Assembly: GCA_963837715.1 (NCBI GenBank)
Contig: CAWIOF010000004.1
Span: forward strand, 1,268,206-1,332,205
Length of the DNA: 64,000 nucleotides
Direction: 5' to 3'
Origin: JANYLB01 sp963837715
GTDB lineage: Bacteria; Actinomycetota; Acidimicrobiia; IMCC26256; JANYLB01
The position numbers were made by a program, and so were the translations under genes. Shown here one piece after another: positions 27,794 through 36,108 of the stretch (position 1 is the first letter of the stretch; each line of letters opens with the position of its first letter). The notes beneath the pieces were generated by a model that made no database searches, was not told where the DNA came from, and saw nothing but the letters and a program-made list of their open reading frames with translations.

Positions 27794-27816
27794 AACAGTT
27801 AGTGAGACGAACTATT
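27794..27816 (-). promoter_or_regulatory. probable MarR operator (inverted repeat)
   Basis: AACAGTT (27794-27800) and AACTATT (27810-27816) form an inverted repeat with one mismatch and a 9-base spacer. It ends 18 bases upstream of the MarR start codon, where a promoter is expected. The AT-rich content stands out from its surroundings. Size and symmetry fit MarR operators. No competing explanation seen. Confidence 0.6.
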
Positions 27817-27933
27817 CACGGAGAGTGATATTTGACCGCAGCCCGGCTCAAGTTTCCATCGCGTGGGCCGATATCTGCGACGGGGTACGGCCGGGCGGAC
27901 ACGAACTCGTCACGGATCAAAAGGTGGGAACGG

Positions 27934-28032
27934 ATGCTCTTCCAGATCGGTGGACTCATCGTCATCGCGGCGCTCATTGCGTTTCTCGTGATGCAACGAC
28001 GCAAGGAAAGCTCGAACCGCGCGACGCGCTAG
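27934..28032 (+). CDS. 32-residue single-helix membrane peptide
   Basis: ATG at 27934 behind a good ribosome site (AAGGTGGG, 4-5 bases before the ATG). The product is LFQIGGLIVIAALIAFLVMQRRKESS plus a few residues: one transmembrane helix and a basic cytoplasmic tail. A longer in-frame version would begin at 27832, but its leader is unlike a protein and has no ribosome site. A GC-rich hairpin 18 bases after the stop looks like its terminator. Function unknown. Confidence 0.6.
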   Translation: MLFQIGGLIVIAALIAFLVMQRRKESSNRATR

Positions 28033-28050
28033 GGACGGCAGCTCAGGACG

Positions 28051-28068
28051 GCTCGGGTTTCCCCGAGC
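28051..28068 (+). terminator. terminator-like hairpin
   Basis: GCTCGGG and CCCGAGC form a perfect 7-base stem with a 4-base TTTC loop, 18 bases after the stop of the small membrane peptide. It lacks a clear T-run, which is common in GC-rich actinobacteria. Confidence 0.5.
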
Positions 28069-28144
28069 GGGCGACAGGGCGGAGGCGCCTCGGCTCAGGT
28101 CGGGGCGCTTCGTCGCGTCGCGGTGTGCTTCGGATGTTCCGCAG

Positions 28145-29207
28145 CTAGGCGATCACGTTGCGCGACGTCACGAGCGGGAGATCGAGAGTCGAGAGCACGC
28201 CCGGGGGCGCGTCGCACACGGCCGGGATCGCGTTGAGCAGACGCATCGCGGTCGCGATCAGTCCACCGGTGTTGTGATCACCGTCGGGACCTTCGAACTT
28301 CAGCTCACACTCGAGTGACGGTCGCCCCTCGATGCGGATGACGTAGCTGCCGCTCCCGTGCTGCTGCTGGCCAGTCGGGCGCGACGTGGTCCCGCAGGCG
28401 CGTGACGTGCTCGACGATGATCGCGGGCCGACCGTGCACGATGCCCTGCACCTCGAACCGCAGCGCCTCCATGGTGCCCTGTTCGATCGTGCCGAGCGGG
28501 AAGCTGAAGGTCTCTTCGGCGCCGCGGCGTTCGCACACCTCGCGGACCTCGTCGAGCTCCACGCCCATCGCCGCGGCCATCATCTCGACCACGCCGGCCC
28601 ACGCGACCGAGATCGAGCCAGGGAGCAACATCAGCGCGGGGTAGTCGAGCGGCTTGCCGAATCCCATCGTCTCGAACAGCACCTCGGGCTGGTCGTAGGT
28701 CGCGTAGTTGAGGATCTCCTGGATCCGCAGCGACTCGATCTCCTCGCAGAACCCGGCCAGCGTGAGGGGGAGGAGGTCGTTCGCGAAGCCCGGGTCGATG
28801 CCCGACGTGAAGAGCGACGCATTCCCCGCCGCGCACGCCCGCTCCAGCTTCTCGACGACGCGTGGGTCGGCCGACGGCGGGTACAGCAACGACACGACCG
28901 AGCTCGACACGACGTTCTTGCCCGACTCGAGGAACCGGCACATCTCGGCGACGGCTTCCTGCGGCCGGAGGTCGCCGGTGGCGTTGTGCGAGACGACGTC
29001 GGCGTCGAGCGCGAGCAGCGCGTCGATGTCGTTCGTCGCGAGCACGCCGTTGGGCGCGAGACCCGCGAGCTCACCGGCGTCGCGGCCGACCTTGTCGGCG
29101 CTGTGGACCCAGAGTCCGACGAGCTCGAGTTCGGGGTGCGCGATGATCGCCCGCAGCGCGAGCGCGCCGACGTTGCCGGTGGAGTACTGGATGACGCGGT
29201 AGGTCAT
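28145..29207 (-). CDS. NAD(P)H-dependent dehydrogenase, dihydrodipicolinate-reductase-like (apparent frameshift)
   Basis: A roughly 353-residue protein starting YRVIQYSTGNVGALALRAI, a Rossmann motif of the dihydrodipicolinate reductase / 2,4-diaminopentanoate dehydrogenase type. Later parts are GLWVHSADKVGRDAGELAG, LFTSGIDPGFANDLLPL and LEPETMGFGKPL-like text (VLFETMGFGKPLDYPALM). Near 28368 the frame changes; the continuation is GSGSYVIRIEGRPSLECEL, then GLIATAMRLLNAIPAVCDAPPG, ending at the stop at 28145. The start overlaps the hotdog gene stop (ATGA). The substrate is unknown. Confidence 0.8.
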
Positions 29208-30019
29208 GACGGGTTTCCTCTTCCGTGTGCAGTCGGAGTTGCGGTGACGATCGCGATCGCCATCGTGCGGTTCTCGGCGCCGAGGTCGCGGACCTCGACG
29301 CGCAGGACCTCGCCGTCGGGTCGGCTCCCGATCCACGTCGCGACGGTGCGGACCGGACCGACGCGTCCGGGCCGGAGGAAGTGGAGCACCACCGAGGTGA
29401 GGTGGGCGCCACCGAGGGTGTGGCGAACCGCCGACTCGACGAGCGTGGTCGTGACGCCGCCGTGCAGGATGCCCCACGGGTTGAGCACGGTGTCGGTGAG
29501 CGGGAGCTCGACTCCTGCGGCGGCCGGACGGATCCCGTAGAACGAGTTCGGATCGGCGAGCTCCGACTTCGCCGGCGGGACCTCGAGGACCATCGGCCGG
29601 TCGTAGTTCGGGGGACCACCGGCGGGTTCGAGCACGGCGGAGGTGAGCACCGCGTCGGCGAGGAGGGCGTCGGTCGCGTCGTCGCGGGCGTCGATCGCGG
29701 TCACCACCGAGTTCTTCCCGGCCCGAAGTACCCGCGCCGTGAGCACGATCCCGCCTTCGAGCTTGCGGGGGACGAGCCGTCCGACGAGGTTCGTCGAGAC
29801 GATCCACCGCGGGAGCGACGCGAGACCGGCCGTGACACCACCCGCGCTGTCGATCATCCCGAGCAGCACTCCCGCGTGGGCGATCCCGTTCGGGTCGACC
29901 AGGTGGCGCCCGGCGGGCGCAGTCCCGACGACCACACCCTCCTCGGGCTGCTCGCGGAGGGTGACCCCGAGGTAGCGGGTGACCGAGCGCCCGGCGTCGG
30001 GGTCGTCGAACTGGCTCAC
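29204..30019 (-). CDS. double-hotdog acyl-CoA thioesterase-like protein
   Basis: A 271-residue protein with two PaaI-like hotdog halves. The first has PNGIAHAGVLLGMIDSAGG and the second has NPWGILHGGVTTTLVESAV. Both halves keep the H-A/G-G motif and an acidic residue a few positions later, so both sites may be active. It probably hydrolyses acyl-CoA thioesters; the chain is not identified. It lies between another double-hotdog protein and the dehydrogenase, all overlapping by 4 bases. Confidence 0.82.
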   Translation of the reverse strand: MSQFDDPDAGRSVTRYLGVTLREQPEEGVVVGTAPAGRHLVDPNGIAHAGVLLGMIDSAGGVTAGLASLPRWIVSTNLVGRLVPRKLEGGIVLTARVLRAGKNSVVTAIDARDDATDALLADAVLTSAVLEPAGGPPNYDRPMVLEVPPAKSELADPNSFYGIRPAAAGVELPLTDTVLNPWGILHGGVTTTLVESAVRHTLGGAHLTSVVLHFLRPGRVGPVRTVATWIGSRPDGEVLRVEVRDLGAENRTMAIAIVTATPTAHGRGNPS

Positions 30020-30837
30020 GAGGCGTCGGCCCCTCCGGCGACGGCCACTGCCGTCGCCGTGGTCGTCACGCGACCCGTGGCGTCGAGGATCGACACGTCG
30101 GCCGTGTTCGGGTCGATCAGGTGCGCGGTCGTCCGCAGGGGACCGGCCTTGACCAGTGCCAGGTAGGTGATCTGGAGGTCACACACCTCGACCGGCCGGC
30201 TCGCGTGCGCGCCGACGATCGTGTCGGCTGCGACGACCGCGGCGGTCGCCACGATCCCGCCCTGCACCGCGCCGAGCGTGTTCACGAAGTACGAGTCGAG
30301 CGCCAGCTCGACCGCCCCGCTCGGGGCGTCGACGATCTCGAACCCGAGCCGGTCGACGATCGGCTCGGTGAGGTGGGAGTCGGGGAGGGCCATCGTCCCG
30401 CGGCCCCCGGTCCCGGGCGTCGGCAGTACGGGGTTGTCGGCCCGCCGGGGGAGGCGGGCGAAGCTCATGGTCGCGATCCCGAGCGCGCCCCGGTCGTCGT
30501 GCAGCTCCACCTCGATCACGGCGGTCGTGCGACCGGCGCGCAGCACGCGGGCGACCCCCTCCACCTCGTCGCCCGCGGGTCGGGGCAGCACGTGCAAGGT
30601 GAGGTCGGCCGTGGCGATCCAGTCGGGTTGCACCGTCGCGGCCGCGAGGCCGCCGCCCATGAGGTCGACGAGAGTCGCGAGCACGCCGGCGTGCACCGAT
30701 CCCGACGGGTTGCGCACGAACTCGGTGACCGGCAGCCACGCGCGGCCGGTGCCGTCGGCCTGTTGCTCGAACTCCACCCGCAGGTCACGCAGCACATGCT
30801 GCTGCGGTGGATACGTGTCGTGCTCGATCTGCGTCAC
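30016..30837 (-). CDS. double-hotdog acyl-CoA thioesterase-like protein, paralogue
   Basis: A 273-residue protein with the same two-half layout as its neighbour. The first half has PSGSVHAGVLATLVDLMGG, an intact active-site pattern. The second has LGAVQGGIVATAAVVAAD, where the expected His is Gln, so the second site is probably dead or structural. The pair may form a complex or act on different acyl-CoAs. GTG start. The gene is separated from the upstream LLM gene by a long hairpin. Confidence 0.8.
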   Translation of the reverse strand: MTQIEHDTYPPQQHVLRDLRVEFEQQADGTGRAWLPVTEFVRNPSGSVHAGVLATLVDLMGGGLAAATVQPDWIATADLTLHVLPRPAGDEVEGVARVLRAGRTTAVIEVELHDDRGALGIATMSFARLPRRADNPVLPTPGTGGRGTMALPDSHLTEPIVDRLGFEIVDAPSGAVELALDSYFVNTLGAVQGGIVATAAVVAADTIVGAHASRPVEVCDLQITYLALVKAGPLRTTAHLIDPNTADVSILDATGRVTTTATAVAVAGGADAS

Positions 30838-30849
30838 GTCAGGACCTCA

Positions 30850-30904
30850 CGCGCTTTGGCGTCAGAAATCCCTCGTGGTGCGGGGTTTGCGACGCCAAAG
30901 CGCG
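30850..30904. terminator. long inverted repeat, terminator-like
   Basis: Two perfect 14-base arms (30850-30863 beginning CGCGCTTTGGCG; 30891-30904 beginning GACGCCAAAG) flank a 27-base loop. The loop contains a second, imperfect stem (AAATCCC against GGGGTTT). It lies between the stop of the LLM gene and the start of the double-hotdog gene on the same strand. It could attenuate transcription, protect RNA ends or be a repeated element. No T-run follows on either strand. Confidence 0.6.
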
Positions 30905-30915
30905 GAACGACAGCG

Positions 30916-32050
30916 TCAGACGCCGAGGCGCGCGGCGGCCTCGCGGCGGTAGCGGCTCGTGGAGTGCTCGGGGTCCTTGTCGAAGCGGGGGATGACCTCG
31001 TCGCCGAAGAGCTTCACCGTCTTCTCGAGGAGGTCGTGCGGGTAGACGCTGCCCGACGGACCCATGATGAGCTGGTCGACGCCGATGTCTTCCCACTTGC
31101 GAAGCGCGGTCTCGCAGTCGTCGGGGTCACCGACGATGCTCGCGCCCATCTTCCAACCCGCTTCGACCTGCTCGAGCGTCGGGTCGGCGATCTCGTTGGG
31201 CCACTCCGGCACCCACTTGGGCTTCGGGAACGTGTCGAGGTAGTGGAACACGAGGCTCTGCTGCCGACCGTTGCCCGAACGGGTGAGGAGCTCACGCGCC
31301 TCGTTGCGGTCTTCGAGGCACATGAAGTTGGTCGTGACCGCGATGTTGTCGTTCACGTACTCGCCGACGGGCTCGGCGTCCTTGATCGTCTTCTTGTAGA
31401 GCTCGACGAGCGGCGCCATCTTCTCGGGCGCGCCACCGGTGAAGCACAACACGCCGAGGCCCATCTTGGCGGCCTTCTCGAACGTGCCCGGGTTGCCGGC
31501 CGCGACCCACATCGGCGGGATGCGGCTTCACGTAGGGCTTCGGGAGCACGTTCCGCTCGGGAAGGGAGAAGAACTTCCCGTCGAACTCGTACGTGCCGTC
31601 CTTCCACATCTTCTTGAACTCGGGGATGACCTCGTCGTACATGTCACGCGTGAGCTCGGGGTCGGTGATGCCGAAGCCGGCCTGCTCGGTGGTCGACGAT
31701 CCGCGTCCGGTGCCGAACTCGAACCGGCCGCTCGAGAGGTGGTCCATCATCGCGACACGCTCGGCGACGCGCGCCGGGTGGTTCACGGGCGGGGTGATGT
31801 TGATGATCCCGGAGCCGACGTGGAGCTGCTCGGTGCGGGCGAGCACCCAGGGCGCGAGCACCTCGTTGGCCGAGATGTGGGAGTACTCCCAGAGGAAGTG
31901 GTGCTCGGTGAGCCAGGCGTACTTCCAGTTGTGCTGGTCGGCCGTGACACACAGATCGGCCTCGCTCATCAACCGGGTGTGCTCGGCCTGCGGGTCGGCC
32001 TCCATCATCGATTGCGGGATGTAGCCGCCGCAGAACAGTCCGAACTCCAT
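30916..32050 (-). CDS. LLM-class flavin/F420-dependent oxidoreductase (apparent frameshift)
   Basis: A roughly 378-residue luciferase-like protein. It has KYAWLTEHHFLWEYSHISANEV, then RTEQLHVGSGIINITPPVNHPARVAERVAMMDHLSSGRFEFGTGRGS, a family hallmark, then a C-terminal part with NPGTFEKAAKMGLGVLCF, ASIVGDPDDCETALRKW and GVDQLIMGPSGSVY. The frame changes near 31516, between PYVKPHP and MWVAAGNPG. Similar proteins act in steroid or lipid catabolism of actinobacteria. The KstR-like motif over its promoter supports that, but the substrate is not shown. Confidence 0.83.
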
Positions 32051-32099
32051 CGTGTGCTCCTCCCCGAGAGCTGTGGCCGGGAGCGCCCCGGACCGGATT

Positions 32100-32134
32100 T
32101 AGAACACGTTATAAAAACGGCCGGCGCCTGTCCA
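32100..32134 (-). promoter_or_regulatory. promoter with KstR-like operator upstream of the LLM gene
   Basis: TAGAACACGTTATA (32100-32113) fits the published KstR pattern TNNAACNNGTTNNA exactly, though that pattern is short. On the minus strand the same bases include a TATAAC -10 box (32113 to 32108), with TGGACA (32134 to 32129) as a possible -35 at a short 15-base spacing. An operator over the -10 box would repress transcription of the LLM, thioesterase and dehydrogenase genes. No KstR-type TetR gene is in this window. Confidence 0.55.
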
Positions 32135-32240
32135 GTGCCACCCGCCGACCGACTCTTCGGTGGGGCCACCGGGATCGGACACCGCGCGGCCCGGTGCCCC
32201 CTCGTGGGGGCACCGGGCGCACCGCGGTCGGCTCGTGGCT

Positions 32241-33279
32241 TCAGCCGTGGGAACCGACCCGCGACCGGGAGCGTCCGATCCGGCGCAGGGCCAGACCGGT
32301 CGCCGCGATCCGCGAGTCCGAGCAACGCGACGTCGGTCGAGCCGCGTCCGGTGAACGGCAACGATCCGGAGACACCCGGAGTCGCCTCCGACGCTGCACT
32401 GCTCCGGAACGACGCCGTGTCGGCGACGAGTCCGTTCGAGGCCACTGCGCCTTGACCTTCGGACCCGGGATCGGTCCCACCGACCTGCTCACCGGCGACC
32501 TCGGCCGGGCACGCCGACGAGTCCGAGTCGGTCAGCAGCGCGAGGCCGAGGCACACATCGCCCCCGACTTCGCCACCCAGGACCGGTGGTTCGGTCGTGT
32601 CGTCGGTGGGATCGCTGCCCGCGGGACCGGAGCCGGAACCGGTTCCGCACGCCGCGTCGTCCACGAGGCCGAGCACCGTGGCGGCGAGGCACACGTCGTC
32701 GTCGGTCGCCAGTCCGACGAGAGCCGAGCGACCGGTGGTCGTCGGGCTCCCGCACGGGTCGACAGGTGCATCCGAGACGATCGCGAGCCGGGCACACACC
32801 CCGACCCGGGCCAGGGCCTGGGCGAGGGTGGGCACCGCCGCGCCGGGGGGCTGACCGCACCCCTCGACGGACCTGCCGCCGAGGAGCGCGGCGGCGATGC
32901 ACGCGTCGACCGACGCGTCGGCGGTCACGAGCCGACCGCCCGCGGTCGGATCCGCACCCACCGGAACGGGTGCGGGCGGAGCGGTCGGGACCGGTGCCGC
33001 CGACTGCATCGCCGACGTGGTGCGCGACCCGGTGTCGACCGAGACGTCGATCCCGGTCGGCGTGGTCGCAACGGTCACGGGTTGCGGCGCGACCGCCGGT
33101 CCCGAACCGATGGTGACGGTGGCGCCGATGTCGAGACCGACGCCGATGGACACGAGCGGGGCTGCGGGTGCAGCCGGCTCGGCGGTCGCGGCACCGGCGG
33201 CGACCGCCGGGCCGAGCAGCGCGATCCCTGCCACCGCGGTGGCGGCGAGGGCGCGCGTCAACAAGCTGTTGCAGAACAT
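32241..33279 (-). CDS. LPXTG-anchored surface protein with four C-X13-C repeats (apparent frameshift)
   Basis: A roughly 345-residue secreted protein. The signal peptide (about residues 1-33) ends GAATA. Four units each have Cys pairs exactly 13 residues apart, at 127/141, 162/176, 197/211 and 243/257, mostly with VCL or VCA at the first Cys. A sortase signal follows: LPFTG at 307-311, then a hydrophobic helix and a basic tail (LRRIGRSRSR). The helix and tail are in another frame, joined by removing one base near 32311. The reconstructed signal is complete. The ribosome site AAGGGAG precedes the ATG. The family is unknown to me. Confidence 0.7.
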
Positions 33280-33366
33280 GGAAGAGCTCCCTTCGTGGAG
33301 ACGCCGCTGGGCGTCTCGAGTGGGCAGCCGACGCGGGGGCGCGGCTGCGCGTTGAGCGAGGGGGCT

Positions 33367-34131
33367 CTAGCCCGGTCGTGCGAGGAGCAGCGCGAAGCCC
33401 GGCCGCGACGGCTCCGGCCGCGCCGATCCGATCACGGTGAGCAGTTGCGCCCACGCACCGCGCGCCGGCGGAACGACGCCGACGAACGGTCCGTCGTTGA
33501 ACCGCTTCCCACCCGGGCCGTCGGCGCCGGCGGTCACGAACGCAGCCGCCAGTCCGCCGAAGGCGAGCGTCCACGGGAGCGGGGAAGACGGGAGGCTCGG
33601 CGTCCCGGTGGTCGTAGCGAGCATCGAGGCGGTGGTCGCGACGAACGTGGAACCGGCGGTGCCGAGCTTGGCGACTGATCGTGCCACCGGGCCCGCGTCG
33701 ACCGGGACGGCGAGGGGCACCGCGACCGGTGCCACCGGTGTGTTCGCCGTTGCCACGGGCACCGGTGCGGGGAGCGTGACGGGGCCGGGAAGCGCGACGT
33801 CGGGAAGCCCGACTGTCGGGAGCCCGACGCGGATGGGGGTCTGCGCGATCTCGCCCACCACCGGGAGCCCGTCCACGATCGGTACCACGACCGGCGGCAG
33901 CGGCACGGCAACCTGGATCGGGCCGGCGACGGGGAGCGGAGCCGGGAGCACTGCGGTGACGGGACCGACGGTGACCGAGCCACCGTTCACACCGATTTCC
34001 AGCCCCGCCGGAGGGGTGCCGGCGACTGCGGCGTCGGCCGATCCTCGGCCCAGGAGCACCGCGCCGACGAGGCCGAGGGCCATGGCGCCGAGCGCCAGGA
34101 GGAAGATCCGGAGGGGGGTCCGGTGGCTCAC
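33367..34131 (-). CDS. secreted Pro/Val-rich protein
   Basis: A 254-residue protein with a signal anchor (PLRIFLLALGAMALGLVGAVLLG), a long Pro/Val/Ala-rich body made of short beta-like segments (PPVVVPIVDGLPVVGEI, GLPTVGLPDVALPGP), and a C-terminal hydrophobic helix (PLPWTLAFGGLAAAFVTAG). No Cys repeats and no LPXTG. It is 87 bases upstream of the C-X13-C protein on the same strand, and both have a similar composition, so the pair may work together at the cell surface. GTG start chosen at the signal sequence; the ribosome site is unusually close. Family unknown. Confidence 0.6.
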   Translation of the reverse strand: MSHRTPLRIFLLALGAMALGLVGAVLLGRGSADAAVAGTPPAGLEIGVNGGSVTVGPVTAVLPAPLPVAGPIQVAVPLPPVVVPIVDGLPVVGEIAQTPIRVGLPTVGLPDVALPGPVTLPAPVPVATANTPVAPVAVPLAVPVDAGPVARSVAKLGTAGSTFVATTASMLATTTGTPSLPSSPLPWTLAFGGLAAAFVTAGADGPGGKRFNDGPFVGVVPPARGAWAQLLTVIGSARPEPSRPGFALLLARPG

Positions 34132-34145
34132 ACCTCCATGATTAC

Positions 34146-34176
34146 CACTTTCAGTGGTCTGAAACCACGAAAAGTG
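34146..34176 (-). promoter_or_regulatory. inverted repeat before the secreted Pro/Val-rich gene
   Basis: On the minus strand, CACTTT and GTGGT are followed by a short TTCAG loop, then ACCAC and AAAGTG. The arms are 13 bases with two mismatches. It lies between the HSL hydrolase stop and the start of the secreted protein, 14 bases from that start. It could be a terminator for the hydrolase or an operator; no T-run follows, so an operator is as likely. Confidence 0.5.
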
Positions 34177-34187
34177 AGATTTTCGGG

Positions 34188-35234
34188 TCAGCCGTCGGTG
34201 AGGTGGCGGTCGAGGAAGTCGGCGGCCCGCTTCAGCGTGGTGCGGGAGACGCCGGCCCACGGCATGAGGATCTCGTAGACGTGGAACATGTTCGGGGCCA
34301 GGAACGACTCGACCTCGATGCCGGTGTGGACCAGCTTGGCGATGAAGCGGCCGATCTCGTCACGGAACATCTCGTTGGTACCCCGCGCGACGAACGACGC
34401 GGGGAAGCCGTCGACGTCGGCGTACACGGCCGACACCCTCGGATCGTGCGGGTCGCGCTCGCCGAGGTAGCCGCGCACCGGGATGTCGTCGGGTAGCACG
34501 TCGTGGTGCGCGTTGGCCGTGATCGACTCCTCGCCCATCACGAGGTCGACCTCGGGTGAGAACAACAACGCACACGCGGGTTCGGGGAGGTGCGCGGCAC
34601 GCGCGTCCTCGAACAACGAGGTCGCGAGCCCACCGCCGCCGGAGTCGCCCGCGATCACGATCTGGCTCGCGGTGCGGTTGTCGTCGAGAAGTCCTTCGAA
34701 CACCTGGATCGCGTCGTCGAGCCCGGCGGGGAACGGAAACTCGGGCGCCAACCGGTAGTCGGCGATGAACAGGTCGCATCCGGTGCTGCGCACCAGCTCG
34801 GCGGTGAAGATCGTGTACATCCACGGCGTCGTGGCCAGGTAGCCGCCACCGTGCAGGTAGAGGATCGTGGCGCGAGGGCGGCCCGGAGGGCGGACCCACA
34901 CGCCCGGGATGTCGCGGATGAAGTCGTCCTCGACGGTCACGCCGTCGCGGGTGGCGATCGGCGGGAGCACCACGCGGCACAGGTCGTCGAGCACCTTCTC
35001 GAGCGAGCGCAGCCGGGGCGTCGGGAGGTTCATCGAGTAGGTCAGGAGGGTCTTGAGGATCTCCCGCATGCTCTCCTCGATCGTGTTGTCGACGATCGAC
35101 TGGCGCCCGGACCAGGGCTGATGCAGCGGGAGGGTCGCGATCGTGGTGCTCATTCGGGCGCCGAGCTCGGCGACGGTGAGGGCCGACTCCACGATGCCGG
35201 CCGTCTGCACCCCGGGGCGATCGGCCATGACCAT
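34188..35234 (-). CDS. HSL-family alpha/beta hydrolase (esterase)
   Basis: A 348-residue esterase/lipase of the hormone-sensitive lipase family. LYLHGGGYLATTPW is the oxyanion motif, VIAGDSGGGGLATSL the nucleophile elbow (Ser), RLAPEFPFPAGLDDAI another family block, and NMFHVYEIL carries the catalytic His. The N-terminal cap is about 100 residues. It is divergent from the MerR-like regulator over an 88-base gap that includes the regulator's palindromic operator, so both may respond to it. The substrate is unknown. Confidence 0.88.
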   Translation of the reverse strand: MVMADRPGVQTAGIVESALTVAELGARMSTTIATLPLHQPWSGRQSIVDNTIEESMREILKTLLTYSMNLPTPRLRSLEKVLDDLCRVVLPPIATRDGVTVEDDFIRDIPGVWVRPPGRPRATILYLHGGGYLATTPWMYTIFTAELVRSTGCDLFIADYRLAPEFPFPAGLDDAIQVFEGLLDDNRTASQIVIAGDSGGGGLATSLFEDARAAHLPEPACALLFSPEVDLVMGEESITANAHHDVLPDDIPVRGYLGERDPHDPRVSAVYADVDGFPASFVARGTNEMFRDEIGRFIAKLVHTGIEVESFLAPNMFHVYEILMPWAGVSRTTLKRAADFLDRHLTDG

Positions 35235-35285
35235 CGGGAGATCCTACGGCTGCGGCGTTCCGACACTGATCCCGGGACCGCCCGG

Positions 35286-35315
35286 TGCGACCGTGGGAGC
35301 GATCGCTCCTAAGAT
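35286..35315 (+). promoter_or_regulatory. promoter and palindromic operator of the MerR-like/menG/menF operon
   Basis: A perfect 14-base palindrome, GGAGCGATCGCTCC (35296-35309), lies directly before a TAAGAT -10 box (35310-35315). A TGCGAC hexamer (35286-35291) could be the -35 at 18 bases spacing. The GTG start is 7 bases after the -10, so the transcript is probably leaderless. An operator in a long spacer is the standard MerR arrangement. A near-identical block occurs before menB at 46463-46488 (see findings). Confidence 0.7.
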
Positions 35316-35322
35316 CAGGGTC

Positions 35323-36108
35323 GTGGGTTCCCAGGCGCAACGCTTCAGGGTCGCGGAGCTGGCCGAGCGATGCGACCTGTCGGTCGACACCATCCGCTTC
35401 TACCAGAAGCGCGGCCTGCTCCCGCCGCCCGATCGCGTCGGTCGGGTGGGCTGGTACGGACCCGGTCACGTCGAACGCCTTGCGCGGATCCGCGATCTCC
35501 AGGCCCAGGGATTCACGCTCGCGGTGATCCGTCGACTGCTCGACGGCGAGCTCGACGCGGCCGACATGCCGCTCGTCGCTGCGGTCGCCACCGACGGGGA
35601 AGCCGATCGGGCCGAGCAGTTCCTCTCGCTCGCCGAGGTGGCCGAACGGGCCGGTGTGCCCTTCGCGCTGGTGGAGGCGGTGGAACGCGAAGGTCTGCTC
35701 GTGCCGCGTCGCCATGCGGGCGAGACCCGCTACACCGAGGGCGACGTCGCGATCGTCGGTTCCGCGCTGAAGCTGCTCGAGACCGGCCTCCCGATGCCCG
35801 AGCTGTTTGCCATCGCACGTCGTCACCACGAGACGACCCGCGAGGTCGCGGAGATGGCTGTCGCGATGTTCGACGAGCACGTCCGTCGTCCGCTGCTGGC
35901 TGCCGACCTCTCCCCCGAGGTGCGCGCCGAGCAGCTGGTCGACGCATTCCGGGTGCTGCTCCCGTCGGTCACGGAACTCGTGTCGCACCACTTCCGTCGC
36001 GTCCTGCTCGAGGTCGCGCAGGAACACATCGAGGCAGTCGGTGCACCCGAGGAACGCGCCGCGGTCGACGCTGAAGGTGGCCGTGCACTCGAAGGACCCT
36101 TCTCGTGA
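35323..36108 (+). CDS. MerR-like regulator with two MerR-type domains
   Basis: A 261-residue protein. Residues about 8-75 (FRVAELAERCDLSVDTIRFYQKRGLLPPP, then YGPGHVERLARIRDLQAQGF) form a typical MerR winged helix. Residues about 99-168 (FLSLAEVAERAGVPFALVEAVEREGLLVP, then TRYTEGDVAIVGSALKLLETGLPM) look like a second, diverged MerR helix-turn-helix. A helical C-terminus with several His follows (HHFRRVLLEVAQEHIE). MerR proteins normally have one such domain. It is first in an operon with menG and menF by GTGA overlaps, so it probably controls menaquinone genes. The effector is unknown. Confidence 0.8.
   Translation: MGSQAQRFRVAELAERCDLSVDTIRFYQKRGLLPPPDRVGRVGWYGPGHVERLARIRDLQAQGFTLAVIRRLLDGELDAADMPLVAAVATDGEADRAEQFLSLAEVAERAGVPFALVEAVEREGLLVPRRHAGETRYTEGDVAIVGSALKLLETGLPMPELFAIARRHHETTREVAEMAVAMFDEHVRRPLLAADLSPEVRAEQLVDAFRVLLPSVTELVSHHFRRVLLEVAQEHIEAVGAPEERAAVDAEGGRALEGPFS

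Noticed and set aside
30850..30904. Small RNA or attachment site
   Set aside because: Only an inverted repeat is seen. No promoter, integrase or direct-repeat boundaries support more than a hairpin.
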